Shown here: in pieces, positions 1 to 9,141 of the stretch
Layout of the letters: each line of letters starts with the position of its first letter
How positions within the stretch are numbered: the stretch's first letter is position 1
Assembly: GCF_023078495.1 (NCBI RefSeq)
Contig: NZ_CP095742.1
Coordinates: 3,968,001-4,032,000, forward strand
Origin: Luteibacter aegosomatissinici
Lineage (GTDB): Bacteria; Pseudomonadota; Gammaproteobacteria; Xanthomonadales; Rhodanobacteraceae
Length of the DNA: 64,000 nt
Reading direction: 5' to 3'
Notes under the pieces: model-generated
The model's input: only the letters and a program-made list of their open reading frames with translations
Databases searched by the model: none
Told to the model about the DNA's origin: nothing
Translations under genes and position numbers: made by a program

Positions 1-22
1 TCGCACTGCGGCGAATCAACGA

Positions 23-790
23 TCAGGCGTTGGCCTTCGCGCCGTCTTCCACCGTCTCGCGCTTGTCCAGGCGAGCCGCCATGCGGTCGATGTTGGCCAG
101 CGACACCAGGTGCGCGTAGATCCAGCCGAACGCGCCTTCGCGCAGGAATTCGCCGGCGACCTTGTCGTCGAGCTTGCGCAGCTTCTCTTCGTTGATCACG
201 AACAGGCCGTTGAGGTTGATGCCACGGCCTTCCTTCTGCAGCGTGATGGTGCGCTCCTCCAGCAGGCCGTGCTCGCGCAGCTTGCCCATGAACCACTGGG
301 TGCGGGCCACGTGGTCCTGGAACTCGCCCAGGAAGTTCACGGCGTTGGTGAGGGCCGGTGCATCGGTGCCGTCTTCGTTGAAGAGGCGCTCGCCTTCGGT
401 CTCGTTGAAGCCTTCGTAGGCCTCATCGAGGAACACGGTGAAATCGTCACCCTCGGTGCCGGCCGGCTTCTCGGCCAGCACGAACGGGTAGCGGCGGACG
501 AACGCCGGGATGTAGATGCCCTGCTCCCAGAAGCCGTTCTCGCCGACCAGCAGGTTTTCACCCTGGCGCAGGCCGAGCAGGGCCATCGGGCCCGCGTCCT
601 CGATGCTGTTGCCAGCGAACAGGATGGGGAAATCGCGGGCGGCCGGGGCGAACTCGACGCCCGTGAGCGGGACGGAGTGGGCCTTGGCGGCGAAATGGAT
701 GTTGTTGACGGCCTTCAGGCGAAGGTCGCGATGGGTCGTACGGTTCAGCGCAACCGGACGCTCGTAGAAAAGCACTTCAGCCACTTTCAT
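23..790 (-). CDS. SapC family protein
   Basis: The translation resembles the SapC family, named after S-layer-associated proteins but of unknown biochemical role in proteobacteria. Supporting stretches are AEVLFYERPVALNR near the N terminus, then FPILFAGNS and a WIYAHLVSL segment near the C terminus. The frame is open 11 codons further upstream, but I place the start at the internal ATG (MKVAEV) because AGAGGGA lies just upstream of it as a ribosome binding site. That gives about 255 residues, normal for the family. No signal peptide is seen. Transcribed divergently from the HNH gene. The family call is from recognition only. Confidence 0.75.
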   Translation of the reverse strand: MKVAEVLFYERPVALNRTTHRDLRLKAVNNIHFAAKAHSVPLTGVEFAPAARDFPILFAGNSIEDAGPMALLGLRQGENLLVGENGFWEQGIYIPAFVRRYPFVLAEKPAGTEGDDFTVFLDEAYEGFNETEGERLFNEDGTDAPALTNAVNFLGEFQDHVARTQWFMGKLREHGLLEERTITLQKEGRGINLNGLFVINEEKLRKLDDKVAGEFLREGAFGWIYAHLVSLANIDRMAARLDKRETVEDGAKANA

Positions 791-1046
791 TCCCTCTGGG
801 ACCCGCCAGGCCTGGGAAGCCACCCCGGCCCCCCTTCCAAACCCTGCGGGCTCTTATCGAACGCCCACTATATCAGCGCCGGGTGACAGGAAAAGCCCCG
901 CAAGAAGCGTACCGGTGCCGTGCTTTTCTGTAGCAATAATGGGCTATGCTCGGGCCAACGCCCCTTGTGGGGCGGGGCCGGACACTGGCCCGCACGGAGT
1001 TCGGCTTGCTGGAACGCTCTTTCGCGCACGTGAAGGACGAGACTAG

Positions 1047-1655
1047 ATGACGATGGAAGTGCTCCAAGAGGACCTCCCCAAGGTGGCGGCGTTGCACGCC
1101 ACCCGGGTCCTTTCGCTCGACGCATCAGGGCGCATCCTGGACTGGATCAGCTGGCAAGATGCCGTTTGTCTGTATGTCCGGGGGGTGGTGGCCTGGACCC
1201 TGGGCGATCCCTGCGTCACCGTTCGCGGCGGCATCAGCCGGGCCTCGGGCCTGCGCAGCAGCCTGGAACTGCACCCGATCGTGGCCAGCACCGGCCACTG
1301 CCGGGACCATGCCATCGACCCGGCCCCGGCGCTCACCAATACCGCCCTGTTCGCCCGCGACCGGCATATCTGCCTGTATTGCGGCCACCAGTACACCCGC
1401 CATGAGCTCACCCGGGACCACGTGGTGCCGCTCTCCAAGCGGGGTGCCGATGAGTGGGAGAACGTGGTCAGCGCCTGCCTGGCCTGCAACCTGCGCAAGA
1501 GCAACCGCACCCCGCAGCAGGCGAACATGCCGCTCCTGGCCGTGCCCTACCGGCCCAGCTGGGTGGAGCACCTGATCCTCTCCAACCGCAATATCCTGGC
1601 CGACCAGATGGAGTTCCTGGTAAGCCACCTGCCACGGGACCGCCGCCCCGGCTGA
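1047..1655 (+). CDS. HNH endonuclease
   Basis: A 202-residue protein with a C-terminal HNH nuclease domain. CLYC (109-112) and CLAC (144-147) form the zinc-binding CxxC pairs, RDHVVPLS (123-130) supplies the DH catalytic part and [16 protein letters not shown] the N and following loop. The first 100 residues show no domain I recognise. AAGGA precedes the ATG at 11 nt; a second ATG two codons later is possible. A solitary HNH protein of this architecture is common in Xanthomonadales chromosomes and is not evidence of a phage. Substrate and role are unknown. It lies 77 nt upstream of dxs on the same strand and could share its transcript. Confidence 0.85.
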   Translation: MTMEVLQEDLPKVAALHATRVLSLDASGRILDWISWQDAVCLYVRGVVAWTLGDPCVTVRGGISRASGLRSSLELHPIVASTGHCRDHAIDPAPALTNTALFARDRHICLYCGHQYTRHELTRDHVVPLSKRGADEWENVVSACLACNLRKSNRTPQQANMPLLAVPYRPSWVEHLILSNRNILADQMEFLVSHLPRDRRPG

Positions 1656-1732
1656 ACCCTGCCCGCCTTTTGCCCGCAAGGATTCACACCCCGTCCCTTG
1701 CCCCAGCCCCGCTCAGGGCGAACAATACGGGT

Positions 1733-3628
1733 ATGAACGACCTTTCCCATTACCCCTATCTGGCGCAGATCAACTCGCCGGAGGATCTCCGCCGTTTCCC
1801 GGCGGAGGAGCTGCCGGCCATCGCCGATGAGCTGCGCCGTTACCTGATCGAGGCCGTGGCCTCGTCGGGCGGCCATTTCAGCTCGGGGCTGGGCGTGCTG
1901 GAGCTCACCGTGGCCCTGCACCACGTGTTCGAGACCCCGAAGGACCGCCTGGTCTGGGATGTGGGCCACCAGTGCTACCCGCACAAGATTCTCACCGGCC
2001 GCCGCGACCGCATCACTACGATCAAGAAGAAAGACGGCCTGGCCCCCTTCCCGCGCCGCGACGAGAGCGAGTACGACACTTTCGGTGTCGGCCACTCGTC
2101 CACGTCGATCTCGGCTGCGCTGGGTATGGCCATCGCCTTGCAGCGCCGTGGCGACAACCGCAAGGTCGTGGCCGTGATCGGCGATGGCGCCTTCACCGCG
2201 GGCATGGCCTTCGAAGCCATGAACCATGGCGGTGACGTCGAGCCGAACATGCTGGTGATTCTCAACGACAACGGCATGTCGATCAGCGAGAACGTGGGCG
2301 CCATGACCAAGATGGCGGCCCGCGCCATGTCCAGCCGCACGCTCAATGCCTGGCGCGAGCGTGCGAAGAAGGCCATGCCGCGCGAATCCTTCTTCGGCCG
2401 CTTCTTCAAGCGCTGGGAAGAACACGCCAAGGGCATGTTCGTGCCGTCGACGCTGTTCGAAGAACTGGGCTTCCATTACACCGGCCCCATCGACGGTCAC
2501 AACATGGGCCAGTTGGTGCAGGCGCTGGAGATGGTGAAGGATCTGCCCGGTCCGCAGCTGCTCCACGTCATGACGACCAAGGGCAAGGGCTACGAACCTG
2601 CCGAAAAGGCGCAGATCGATTACCACGCCGTGGGTCCGTTCGACCCCGTGGCCGGCCTGGTGAAGAAAGGTGCGCCGGCCAAGCCGACCTACACCGACAT
2701 CTTCAGCGACTGGCTCTGCGACCAGGCCGCCGCCGATGAGCGACTGCTGGGCATCACCCCCGCCATGCGCGAGGGCTCGGGCCTGGTGCGCTTCTCCAAG
2801 GAATACCCGCAGCGCTATTTCGACGTGGCAATCGCCGAGCAGCATGCGGTGACGCTGGCCGCCGGTATGGCCGTCGAAGGCGCCAAGCCGGTCGTCGCGA
2901 TCTACTCGACATTCCTGCAGCGCGCCTACGACCAGGCCATCCACGACGTGGCCCTGCAGAACCTCGACGTGACCTACGCGATCGATCGCGCAGGCGTGGT
3001 CGGCCCCGACGGCGCCACGCACTGCGGCAGCTTCGATATGTCGTTCCTGCGCGTGCTGCCGAACATGGTGATCATGGCGCCGGCCGATGAAAACGAATGC
3101 CGCATGATGCTTAGCACGGGCTATGCGTATAACGGCCCCGCCGCGATCCGTTACCCGCGCGGTACCGGCCCGGGCGCCAAGATTGCCGAAGGCCTGGAAA
3201 CCCTGCCGATCGGCAAGGGCGAGGTGCGCCGCCGCGGCCACCATGGGCTCGCCATTCTTTCGTTCGGCACCATGCTGGCACCTGCGGCCATCATCGCGGC
3301 CGAAGTGGATGCGACGCTCGCCAACATGCGTTTCGTCAAGCCGCTCGATGAAGAGCTGATCCTGGAACTGGCGCGCACGCACGAAGCGTTCGTCACCATC
3401 GAGGACAACGCCATCGCCGGCGGTGCGGGTGCGGGCGTGGCCGAGTTCCTGGCGTCGAAGGGCATCACGATTCCCATCTTCCACCTGGGCCTGCCCGACG
3501 AATACCTCGAGCACGGCAGCCGCGAGGAAGTGCTGACGATGGCCGGGCTGGATCTGCCGCAGATCCGTGCGGCGATTCGTGGGCGGTTCCCGCAGTTCGT
3601 GGCGACGGCGGTGGCTAGCGCGGGTTAA
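1733..3628 (+). CDS. dxs: 1-deoxy-D-xylulose-5-phosphate synthase
   Basis: Thiamine-diphosphate enzyme condensing pyruvate and glyceraldehyde-3-phosphate to DXP, the first step of the MEP isoprenoid pathway, in the cytosol. The 631-residue protein begins [16 protein letters not shown] and has the usual family length. Visible signatures: GGHFSSGLG (46-54), [12 protein letters not shown] (75-86), GHSSTSIS (120-127), the ThDP/Mg motif [13 protein letters not shown] (150-162) with NDN (178-180), then the transketolase-like [14 protein letters not shown] and GPDGATHCG. The frame stays open 93 codons upstream, through the end of the HNH gene, but that extension has no similarity to DXS, so the ATG is taken as the start. 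Confidence 0.97.
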   Translation: MNDLSHYPYLAQINSPEDLRRFPAEELPAIADELRRYLIEAVASSGGHFSSGLGVLELTVALHHVFETPKDRLVWDVGHQCYPHKILTGRRDRITTIKKKDGLAPFPRRDESEYDTFGVGHSSTSISAALGMAIALQRRGDNRKVVAVIGDGAFTAGMAFEAMNHGGDVEPNMLVILNDNGMSISENVGAMTKMAARAMSSRTLNAWRERAKKAMPRESFFGRFFKRWEEHAKGMFVPSTLFEELGFHYTGPIDGHNMGQLVQALEMVKDLPGPQLLHVMTTKGKGYEPAEKAQIDYHAVGPFDPVAGLVKKGAPAKPTYTDIFSDWLCDQAAADERLLGITPAMREGSGLVRFSKEYPQRYFDVAIAEQHAVTLAAGMAVEGAKPVVAIYSTFLQRAYDQAIHDVALQNLDVTYAIDRAGVVGPDGATHCGSFDMSFLRVLPNMVIMAPADENECRMMLSTGYAYNGPAAIRYPRGTGPGAKIAEGLETLPIGKGEVRRRGHHGLAILSFGTMLAPAAIIAAEVDATLANMRFVKPLDEELILELARTHEAFVTIEDNAIAGGAGAGVAEFLASKGITIPIFHLGLPDEYLEHGSREEVLTMAGLDLPQIRAAIRGRFPQFVATAVASAG

Positions 3629-3652
3629 CCGCGTTAGTTGCCGTATCACGCC

Positions 3653-4432
3653 TCACGGCGTCTGGTCGGGCGGCGTGATGTGAAAGCGCAATGCGAGTTC
3701 GGTGCCCGTCGCGTCGTCGAAGGTATAGGCGTGAATGACGCGTTCAACCGCGTCAATGGCGGCGGGTTTTGGATAAGCCTCGACGACACGAATGTTCTCC
3801 GCGCGCTGATCCTTTCCTACCGTGAGCAGCACCGTCGCACACGCGGCATCAACGTCAGGACGCCATGCCTCCGGCGGTAGTGAAAAGGGCCGGGTGACGA
3901 TGACGGAGCGCGCCCCTTCGGCCGCTAAGGCGTCATACCTGGGATCGCCGCACGCGCTCGCCGACGATGAAACGTTCGCCGTTTCGCGCGTAAGCGCCAG
4001 TACGAAGCCGTCACGACGGAAGGTAATGATCTGCCACGATCCGTGATCCTTGCTGGAGGATCCCACGACGTCGCCGGCGATCTGGAATGGCATGAGATCC
4101 GTCGCCCATTTCGAAACGGTCCCTTGCAAGCGGCGACCTGCGACACGGCCCTTTACAACGTAATTGAGCGAGCCATCCGTCCCGTCGCGCAGATCCAGTT
4201 CGAACCGGTCACCGGTCAGTACCAGTACTCCCTCACCCTGGGTGGAATGCCAGCGATTGACGCCCGCGCTCAGGGTTCGCCAATACCACGTACCGGTAAT
4301 GGCACGCGACCCCGGCGGTGGGTCGCCATGACTCCACACTCCCGAGGAAGCTGCGAGCAGGGCCATGATTGCGCCCCATCGCATCACCCGACGCGGGTTA
4401 GCCGCGTTCAGACCGCACACCCTGATATTCAT
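3653..4432 (-). CDS. Secreted protein with TonB-C-like C-terminal domain
   Basis: About 259 residues of unknown function. The N terminus has a basic region (NPRRVMRW) and a hydrophobic stretch (GAIMALLAASSGVWS) that reads as a signal peptide or anchor. The central part (TGTWYWRTL, GDRFELDLRDG) may be a lipocalin-like or beta-rich domain. The last 70 residues (VLLTVGKDQRAENIRVVEAY ending TELALRFHI) resemble the TonB C-terminal fold found in many standalone periplasmic proteins. The ATG has GGGAG five bases upstream and lies inside the end of the Imm8-like gene, so the two are probably co-translated. An internal ATG at residue 17 is an alternative start. Confidence 0.6.
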   Translation of the reverse strand: MNIRVCGLNAANPRRVMRWGAIMALLAASSGVWSHGDPPPGSRAITGTWYWRTLSAGVNRWHSTQGEGVLVLTGDRFELDLRDGTDGSLNYVVKGRVAGRRLQGTVSKWATDLMPFQIAGDVVGSSSKDHGSWQIITFRRDGFVLALTRETANVSSSASACGDPRYDALAAEGARSVIVTRPFSLPPEAWRPDVDAACATVLLTVGKDQRAENIRVVEAYPKPAAIDAVERVIHAYTFDDATGTELALRFHITPPDQTP

Positions 4433-4778
4433 CGAACTCCCATTGGCCGAAGCGGTTCAACTGCGCAGCGATATCGTCCCATGTCGCCCCCGAACAACGG
4501 GCCGTAAGGCGTTCCAGCAGGCGTTCGATTTCGGTGTAGTCGTAGTCGAAGAGAATGATCATGCCCCGTGCGAAGGATGATGCGGGAAACGTTCCATTTT
4601 CGAAGCCACGTTGCATCCATGTGGGTGAGCACGCCAGGAAGGTGAAGGTGTCGCCGCCGACATCCCCTAGCGGGCCGAACTCGGCATAGAAGCTCACGCC
4701 AAAATCGCCCGGCTCGTCTGGCTCGAACGCTTTCATGTCGACATCGCCACTGTAGATGGCCTTCAGCTCAGCTCGCAT
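4398..4778 (-). CDS. Imm8 family immunity protein
   Basis: A 126-residue acidic cytosolic protein that resembles immunity protein family Imm8: MRAELKAIYSGDVDMKAFEP at the start, PGDFGVSFYAEFGPLG, then FTFLACSPTWM and the hydrophobic IILFDYDYTEIERLLE segment. Imm8 proteins are normally encoded beside polymorphic toxins and neutralise them. No toxin, Rhs, CdiA or T6SS gene is seen in the neighbourhood, so this would be an orphan immunity gene. It overlaps the upstream lipoprotein gene by 11 bp and the downstream secreted-protein gene by 35 bp, implying one transcript. Family assignment from memory of the N-terminal pattern; function inferred. Confidence 0.65.
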   Translation of the reverse strand: MRAELKAIYSGDVDMKAFEPDEPGDFGVSFYAEFGPLGDVGGDTFTFLACSPTWMQRGFENGTFPASSFARGMIILFDYDYTEIERLLERLTARCSGATWDDIAAQLNRFGQWEFDEYQGVRSERG

Positions 4779-5469
4779 GCCCTTCTCCCCCCGCGTCCCC
4801 GCATCGCCACCGGGCTATTCCCGCCAGGACCTTTCGATCCGTTGCTTCGACGAAGCGAGAGCTAATGACGCCGTTGTAGAAGTCATAGCGAACCTGCATC
4901 GCTCCCTCGCGGAGGTCGCGTGAGCAGGCAAAGGCGACCTCGCCAGAATCGCCCACCTGTGTCTCCTTGACGCCATCACACTCGGCCAAGACGACGCTTG
5001 CGGAATCCAGTGCCGGCTCGCCCTCCGCACCAATTCGCCAGTAGGCCGTAGCCGTGGTGCCCCTGCTTCGGTCAGCGATGGCGAGAATACGGCCGGCGGG
5101 GTCATCACCATCGGGGTACACACGGTAATCGTGCCGCGCGAGCGACGCCACCATGCTGTCGTAACGCCCACCGCCGCGCTGCCAATCGGCCCAGGTACGG
5201 CGGGAAACGCTATCGAGTGGACCGACCGTGCCTGCGGCCACGTTCGCAGGCACGGCACAGTCACCTTTGTACGTAGAACCGCATCCGCGGAACGCAAAGC
5301 CACCATCATCTTCGGCGATATCCGACGTCAACCATAGCGGCGCTTCGATAGCGTATGCATCAGGCACGCAGAAGGCGCCGCGCGCGCCGGCGAATGCGTA
5401 ACGGTGGGTATCCGAACAAGCGGCGATGGTGGCGATGGCGGCGAACAACAGACAACGGCCAAGTGACAC
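4768..5469 (-). CDS. Hypothetical lipoprotein
   Basis: A 233-residue protein with a lipoprotein signal: hydrophobic CLLFAAIATIAAC with the lipobox Cys at residue 18, followed by S-D, and Asp at +2 of the Cys is possible retention context. The mature part carries several Cys (GAFCVPDAY, FRGCGST, GDCAVP, AECDGV, AFACSRD, ARWRCGD) that could form disulphides in the periplasm. No domain is recognised. GTG start chosen because AGGGGGG lies about seven bases upstream. It is the first of three overlapping minus-strand genes, followed by the Imm8-like gene. Confidence 0.6.
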   Translation of the reverse strand: MSLGRCLLFAAIATIAACSDTHRYAFAGARGAFCVPDAYAIEAPLWLTSDIAEDDGGFAFRGCGSTYKGDCAVPANVAAGTVGPLDSVSRRTWADWQRGGGRYDSMVASLARHDYRVYPDGDDPAGRILAIADRSRGTTATAYWRIGAEGEPALDSASVVLAECDGVKETQVGDSGEVAFACSRDLREGAMQVRYDFYNGVISSRFVEATDRKVLAGIARWRCGDAGGEGHAS

Positions 5470-5544
5470 GGTGCGTCCCCCCTGCCTCCCCTAAGGCATT
5501 CGCACGATACGCGGGTTAGCGCGGTTGGCGCCAGCGCCTCGCCG

Positions 5545-6372
5545 TCATATCTGTAGCGAAGGGCGCCGGGCACCCGTGACGCGGTCGCGCTCTTCCAGAT
5601 CGCGTAGCGTTGATACATCCACCCACGCTGACGGACTGAATAAGGCGCGTGCCTCCCCACCCTGGTTCCAGCCGTGCTCGAACAGCAGCCACCCGGCTTC
5701 GGCCAGGTGGGCCGGCGCGCCGGCAATGATCTTGCGAATATCGTCCAACCCGTCCGCGCCCGAGGCCAGGGCGCTCATGGGTTCAAAGCGTAGATCGCCC
5801 TGCCCCAGGTGCTCATCGGTGTCTTCGATATACGGTGGATTGCTGACGATGACATCGTAGGTCTCGCCGGTGACGGGGGCGAACCAGTTGCCATGAAAGA
5901 AGGTGACCTTCAGGCCGAGCGCACGCGCATTGCGTTGCGCCACCTTCAATGCCGCTTCGCTGGCATCGACGGCGTGCACCGTCGCATCGGGCCGCTCCTT
6001 CGCGATGGCCAGGGCAATGGCGCCGCTGCCGGTGCCCAGGTCGAGCAGGCGGCCGCCTTCCGGCAGGCGGGCCAGCGCAAGTTCGACCAGCAGCTCCGTC
6101 TCCGGGCGCGGGATCAGCGTCGCCGGGGTGACTTCGAGCGGCAGTGACCAGAAGTCGCGGCGGCCGGTGATGTAGGCCACGGGTTCGCCCCTCGCCCGGC
6201 GGGCCACCAGTTCATTGAAGTGGGTTTCGTCGGCGGCGGCCAGCGCATCCTCTGCATGGGCGAAGAACCAGGCCCGGTTCACCCCCAGGGCGTGCGCCAG
6301 CAACAGCTCGGCCTCCAGGCGGTCACCCAGGGCGTGGCTGGCGGTACGCAGGATCGTGCGGATATCGGTCAT
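5545..6372 (-). CDS. prmC: Peptide chain release factor N5-glutamine methyltransferase
   Basis: Methylates the Gln of the GGQ motif in release factors RF1/RF2 using S-adenosylmethionine, raising termination efficiency. The 275-residue length fits. An N-terminal helical domain (1-80, ending EPVAYITGRRDFW) is followed by LIPRPETE (87-94), the SAM-binding DLGTGSGAIAL (111-121) and the diagnostic NPPY (178-181) that binds the target glutamine. Also called hemK in older annotations. It diverges from the esterase gene with only 39 nt between the two starts. prfA is not in the window. Confidence 0.95.
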   Translation of the reverse strand: MTDIRTILRTASHALGDRLEAELLLAHALGVNRAWFFAHAEDALAAADETHFNELVARRARGEPVAYITGRRDFWSLPLEVTPATLIPRPETELLVELALARLPEGGRLLDLGTGSGAIALAIAKERPDATVHAVDASEAALKVAQRNARALGLKVTFFHGNWFAPVTGETYDVIVSNPPYIEDTDEHLGQGDLRFEPMSALASGADGLDDIRKIIAGAPAHLAEAGWLLFEHGWNQGGEARALFSPSAWVDVSTLRDLEERDRVTGARRPSLQI

Positions 6373-6411
6373 CGGCGCATTCTACCGGCCGGGCGCACCT
6401 ACAATGCGCCC

Positions 6412-7266
6412 ATGCGCCTCATCCTCATCGCGGTCACCCTCCTCTGCCTGACGGCCTGCCGGGCGACCTTCTTTGCGAGCATCAATGCGACTCAATCGGG
6501 GGAAGGTGTGATCGCTCACGATGGCCTGGTTTACGACCCGACGCACCACCTGGCGCTTGACGTCTACGCCCCGGCGCACGCCGAGCACGCGCCGGTCGTC
6601 GTGTACTTCTTTGGCGGGGACTGGCAGGAAGGGAAGCGCCAGTGGAACCGCTGGATGGGCGAAGCGCTGGCAAAGCAGGGGGTTGTCGCCGTCGTGCCTG
6701 ATTACCGGCTCTGGCCCACGGTGGGCATGGCAGGTTTTCTCACCGATGCGGCCAACGCCGTGCGCTGGGCGCACGATCACGCCGCCGAGTTCGGTGGTGC
6801 GCCCAACAACCTCTTCCTGATGGGGCACTCCTCCGGCGGGCACGTGGCGGCGATGCTGGCAACCGATCGCCAGTGGCTGGCGAAGGTAGACATGCAGCCG
6901 AGGGACCTGTCTGGCTGGATCGGCGTGGCCGGCACGTACGATTTCCTGCCGATCGACGATGATGCTGATTACGTGGGCATGTTCGGCACCACACGTGAGC
7001 AGCAAGTCGCGTCGCAGCCGGTGAATTTCGTGACACCCGGTGCGCCACCCGCGTTGCTGCTGCAGGGGGAGGACGATACCGAAGTCTTCCCTGCCGAGGC
7101 GATTTCAATGGCGTCACGATACGACGATGTCGGTGAGCCCGCGGAGTTGCGGCTCTATCCCGGCGTTGGCCATGAAGCCCTGTTACTGGCGTTCGGCCCC
7201 ATGAAGCAGCGCGCCAGCGTGCTGGCCGATACGATCGATTTCATTCACCGATATCCCGGCCATTGA
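6412..7266 (+). CDS. Alpha/beta hydrolase (esterase) lipoprotein
   Basis: A 284-residue carboxylesterase-like hydrolase, probably lipid-anchored: LLCLTAC gives a lipobox with Cys at residue 16. YDPTHHLALDVYAP and YFFGGDW (65-71, an HGG-type oxyanion motif lacking the usual His) precede DYRLWP and GHSSGG (138-143), whose Ser140 is the likely nucleophile; GVGHEALL carries the His and EDDTEVFP the acid. This pattern is that of the BD-FAE/esterase-lipase group acting on small acyl or carbohydrate esters. The start is the ATG giving the lipoprotein signal; the frame is open 64 codons upstream but overlaps prmC. Confidence 0.8.
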   Translation: MRLILIAVTLLCLTACRATFFASINATQSGEGVIAHDGLVYDPTHHLALDVYAPAHAEHAPVVVYFFGGDWQEGKRQWNRWMGEALAKQGVVAVVPDYRLWPTVGMAGFLTDAANAVRWAHDHAAEFGGAPNNLFLMGHSSGGHVAAMLATDRQWLAKVDMQPRDLSGWIGVAGTYDFLPIDDDADYVGMFGTTREQQVASQPVNFVTPGAPPALLLQGEDDTEVFPAEAISMASRYDDVGEPAELRLYPGVGHEALLLAFGPMKQRASVLADTIDFIHRYPGH

Positions 7267-7308
7267 ACGTGAACGCGTGATCACGCCATGACGCGCAACG
7301 GAGGGAGC

Positions 7309-8016
7309 ATGACCCGCGGACGCCGCGTCTTGCGCTGTCTGTTTGTCCTCTTCCTTGGCGTCATTGCAGTTCCGCTCACCTACCTGCTCGCCGCCCTGCT
7401 GCTCGCCCTCATCCCCGTCAATCGGGACTGGCGACCGCCCCTGAATGGTACGGTCGTATGGTTGACCACCAACGGCGTGCATGCCGGCTTTGCAGTGCCG
7501 GCGCGGGACGTGGCCATGGACTGGACGGGCTTCTTTCCGCCGACGCATGCACGGGCGCCGCGCGAGATTCGCGCCGGTGACGTGGCCTACATCGGCTGGG
7601 GCGACCGCACCTTCTTCCTCAATGTGCCGACTTGGGGCGACCTCAAGGCATCGACGGCGCTCTACGCACTAAGTGGATTCGACCAGACGGCCATGCACGT
7701 GGAATACGGACCGCCGCCCGTCGAAGGCGCGAACGCGCGCCGCCTGGTGCTTACCCACGAGCAGTATGTTCGCCTGGCCGCCTATATCCGCGCCAGCACG
7801 CAGGTCGGCAAGGACGGCAATGCATTATGGATCCGTGACCATGCCTACAGCGATACGGATGCCTTCTACGAAGGCACGGGACACTACAGCCTGTTCGTCA
7901 CGTGCAACCAATGGACGCGTGATGCGCTGAGCGTGAGTGGTGTGCGGGTGCCGGCATGGTCGCCGTTCGACAAACCACTGCTCTACCAGGTCGGCCGAGG
8001 CATGCGCGCCCTGTAG
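7309..8016 (+). CDS. DUF2459 (TIGR02117) family protein
   Basis: A 235-residue protein of the DUF2459 group, an uncharacterised bacterial family. One N-terminal membrane segment (LFVLFLGVIAVPLTYLLAAL) is followed by VNRDWRPP, TNGVHAGFAVP, a YIGWGDRTFFLNVPTW block and CNQWTRDAL near the C terminus, which are the conserved features I associate with the family; His in NGVHAG and Cys in TCNQW look NlpC/P60-like, but catalytic activity is unproven. The ATG with GGAGGGAGC directly upstream was preferred to the ATG seven codons earlier. Its TAG stop lies inside the first bases of the following palindromic repeat. Confidence 0.75.
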   Translation: MTRGRRVLRCLFVLFLGVIAVPLTYLLAALLLALIPVNRDWRPPLNGTVVWLTTNGVHAGFAVPARDVAMDWTGFFPPTHARAPREIRAGDVAYIGWGDRTFFLNVPTWGDLKASTALYALSGFDQTAMHVEYGPPPVEGANARRLVLTHEQYVRLAAYIRASTQVGKDGNALWIRDHAYSDTDAFYEGTGHYSLFVTCNQWTRDALSVSGVRVPAWSPFDKPLLYQVGRGMRAL

Positions 8017-8079
8017 GAACGCGCTTGCGCACGATGGGTACTCGTCGCGAGGTGGCATCGCGCGCAAGCGCGCTCCTGC
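8013..8079. repeat. REP-like inverted repeat, GCGCGCTTGCGCGC type
   Basis: Outer ends GTAGGAAC and GCTCCTGC with inner arms GCGCTTGCGC and GCGCGCAAGCGCGC form an imperfect hairpin of about 67 bp. A near-perfect copy lies at 41758-41825 and half copies elsewhere in the window. It sits between the stops of two convergent genes, a typical REP location, and may act as a transcription-end or mRNA-stabilising structure. Confidence 0.8.
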
Positions 8080-8086
8080 AGAGGCA

Positions 8087-8968
8087 TCAGTACTTCCTGC
8101 GGCCTTCCGCGTTGCCTCCGCGCGCCGCATCAAGCACCTCCGGGTACGGGTAGTTCAACCCGAGCAACTGCTTGATATTCGGACTCGCCGCTTTCACGAA
8201 GGCTTCCGGCAACGCGGCCGGCAGGTCTTCCATCGGCTTGATGAACTTCGGCAGGTACTGGGTGATGATCGCCGAGCGATCGATGGTACTGCGATTGGGC
8301 ATGGCGCAATGCCACACGGCACCGAAGAACACGACCGTATCACCCGCTTCACCCAACATGCGCTCGCAACGGTCGAAGAAGCGATCGGCGTCATCCGGGT
8401 AGCGCAGTTCGCGCTGCGTGCCGGGGACGTAGGCCGTTGCACCCGTTTCCTCGGTAAACGGGTCCAGCATGATCGTGACCTGCCCGTTCAACGGAAACGA
8501 CGAGTTGATTCGTACCGGATGTGTTTCCGGCGAATGGAAATCCCAATAGGGGTAATCGATGTGTGGCTCCTGCCCCGGACCACCCGGCAGGATGCGGTTC
8601 GCGGCAATGGAGCCCATGATGAATTCCGTACCCAGGAAGGCACGCATCACTTTCATGATCACCGGGTGCGCGGCCATGCGCGAAAAGATGTCGCCCTTGG
8701 CCAGCAGGTTCCACACGCGGCGTTGGAGCTGGATTCGCCCTGCCTTCTCCGCGTCCCCCTGGAAATGGGTGACCTTGGCGCCCCGATCATCGGCATTGGA
8801 TTCGCGCATGACGATGTCGCGCGCTTCCGCGATTTCCGCCTTGCTGAACAGGCCGCGCAGCGTCACGGCACCGGCACCCTCAAGCAGCTCCCGGACGATG
8901 GCATCGGTATCGAGGTTGGCCTCGGTGAACACGGGCGGGACGACGGCGGACTGGCGGACGGCGTTCAT
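8087..8968 (-). CDS. Phytanoyl-CoA dioxygenase (PhyH) family protein
   Basis: A 293-residue non-haem Fe(II)/2-oxoglutarate oxygenase of the PhyH group, which hydroxylates small molecules (ectoine, phytanoyl-CoA, natural products). Iron ligands are visible as HID (136-138) in GQEPHIDYPYWDFH and His220 in FFGAVWHCAMPN; the Arg binding 2-oxoglutarate is probably that in IDRSAI. The substrate is unknown. It diverges from an oxidoreductase gene across a LacI-type operator that covers its likely -35 element, which suggests sugar or polyol-type induction. GGAGA precedes the ATG by eight bases. Confidence 0.85.
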   Translation of the reverse strand: MNAVRQSAVVPPVFTEANLDTDAIVRELLEGAGAVTLRGLFSKAEIAEARDIVMRESNADDRGAKVTHFQGDAEKAGRIQLQRRVWNLLAKGDIFSRMAAHPVIMKVMRAFLGTEFIMGSIAANRILPGGPGQEPHIDYPYWDFHSPETHPVRINSSFPLNGQVTIMLDPFTEETGATAYVPGTQRELRYPDDADRFFDRCERMLGEAGDTVVFFGAVWHCAMPNRSTIDRSAIITQYLPKFIKPMEDLPAALPEAFVKAASPNIKQLLGLNYPYPEVLDAARGGNAEGRRKY

Positions 8969-9016
8969 GGCGGGTCTCCGGCCGCGGATGGCGGCGTCAG
9001 GGCGGCGATGGGGGTT

Positions 9017-9045
9017 ACGCTAGGCCATTTTGCAAGCGCTTGCAA
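9017..9045 (-). promoter_or_regulatory. Predicted promoter of the PhyH-family gene
   Basis: On the minus strand TTGCAA (9040-9045), a 17-nt spacer and TAGCGT (9017-9022) resemble -35 and -10 elements. The LacI-type palindrome overlaps the -35 and most of the spacer, so a bound repressor would block polymerase. Inferred by eye. Confidence 0.5.
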
Positions 9046-9046
9046 A
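9029..9046. promoter_or_regulatory. LacI-family operator palindrome
   Basis: An 18-bp perfect palindrome, TTTGCAAGCGCTTGCAAA, with the central CG and TTGNAANCGNTTNCAA form typical of LacI/GalR operators. It lies between the divergent PhyH-like and Gfo/Idh/MocA genes; the gene after the latter encodes a LacI regulator, the obvious candidate ligand. Confidence 0.8.
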
Positions 9047-9093
9047 TTGCAGTGCAGCATCGGCAGTATCGGGGTGTCCGTCGCCTTGGGCGG

Positions 9094-9118
9094 CTATCGC
9101 GCGCAAGCGCGCTCCTAC
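9094..9118. repeat. Half copy of GCGCGC-type REP
   Basis: CTATCGCGCGCAAGCGCGCT followed by CCTAC matches the 3' arm of the full repeat at 41758-41825. No matching 5' arm is present, so it is a single-arm relic in the leader of the oxidoreductase gene. Confidence 0.7.
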
Positions 9119-9141
9119 TGAAAGCATGCATGGGACTTCAC

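Noticed and set aside
1454-1732. N-terminal extension of dxs
   Set aside because: Overlaps the HNH gene; residues are Pro/Gly-rich and unlike DXS, which begins at the 1733 ATG.
1547-3649. 700-residue minus-strand open frame opposite dxs
   Set aside because: His/Arg-rich shadow of dxs with no recognisable domain.
7937-9121. 394-residue plus-strand frame opposite the PhyH-like gene
   Set aside because: Crosses a REP element and an operator, composition of a shadow frame.
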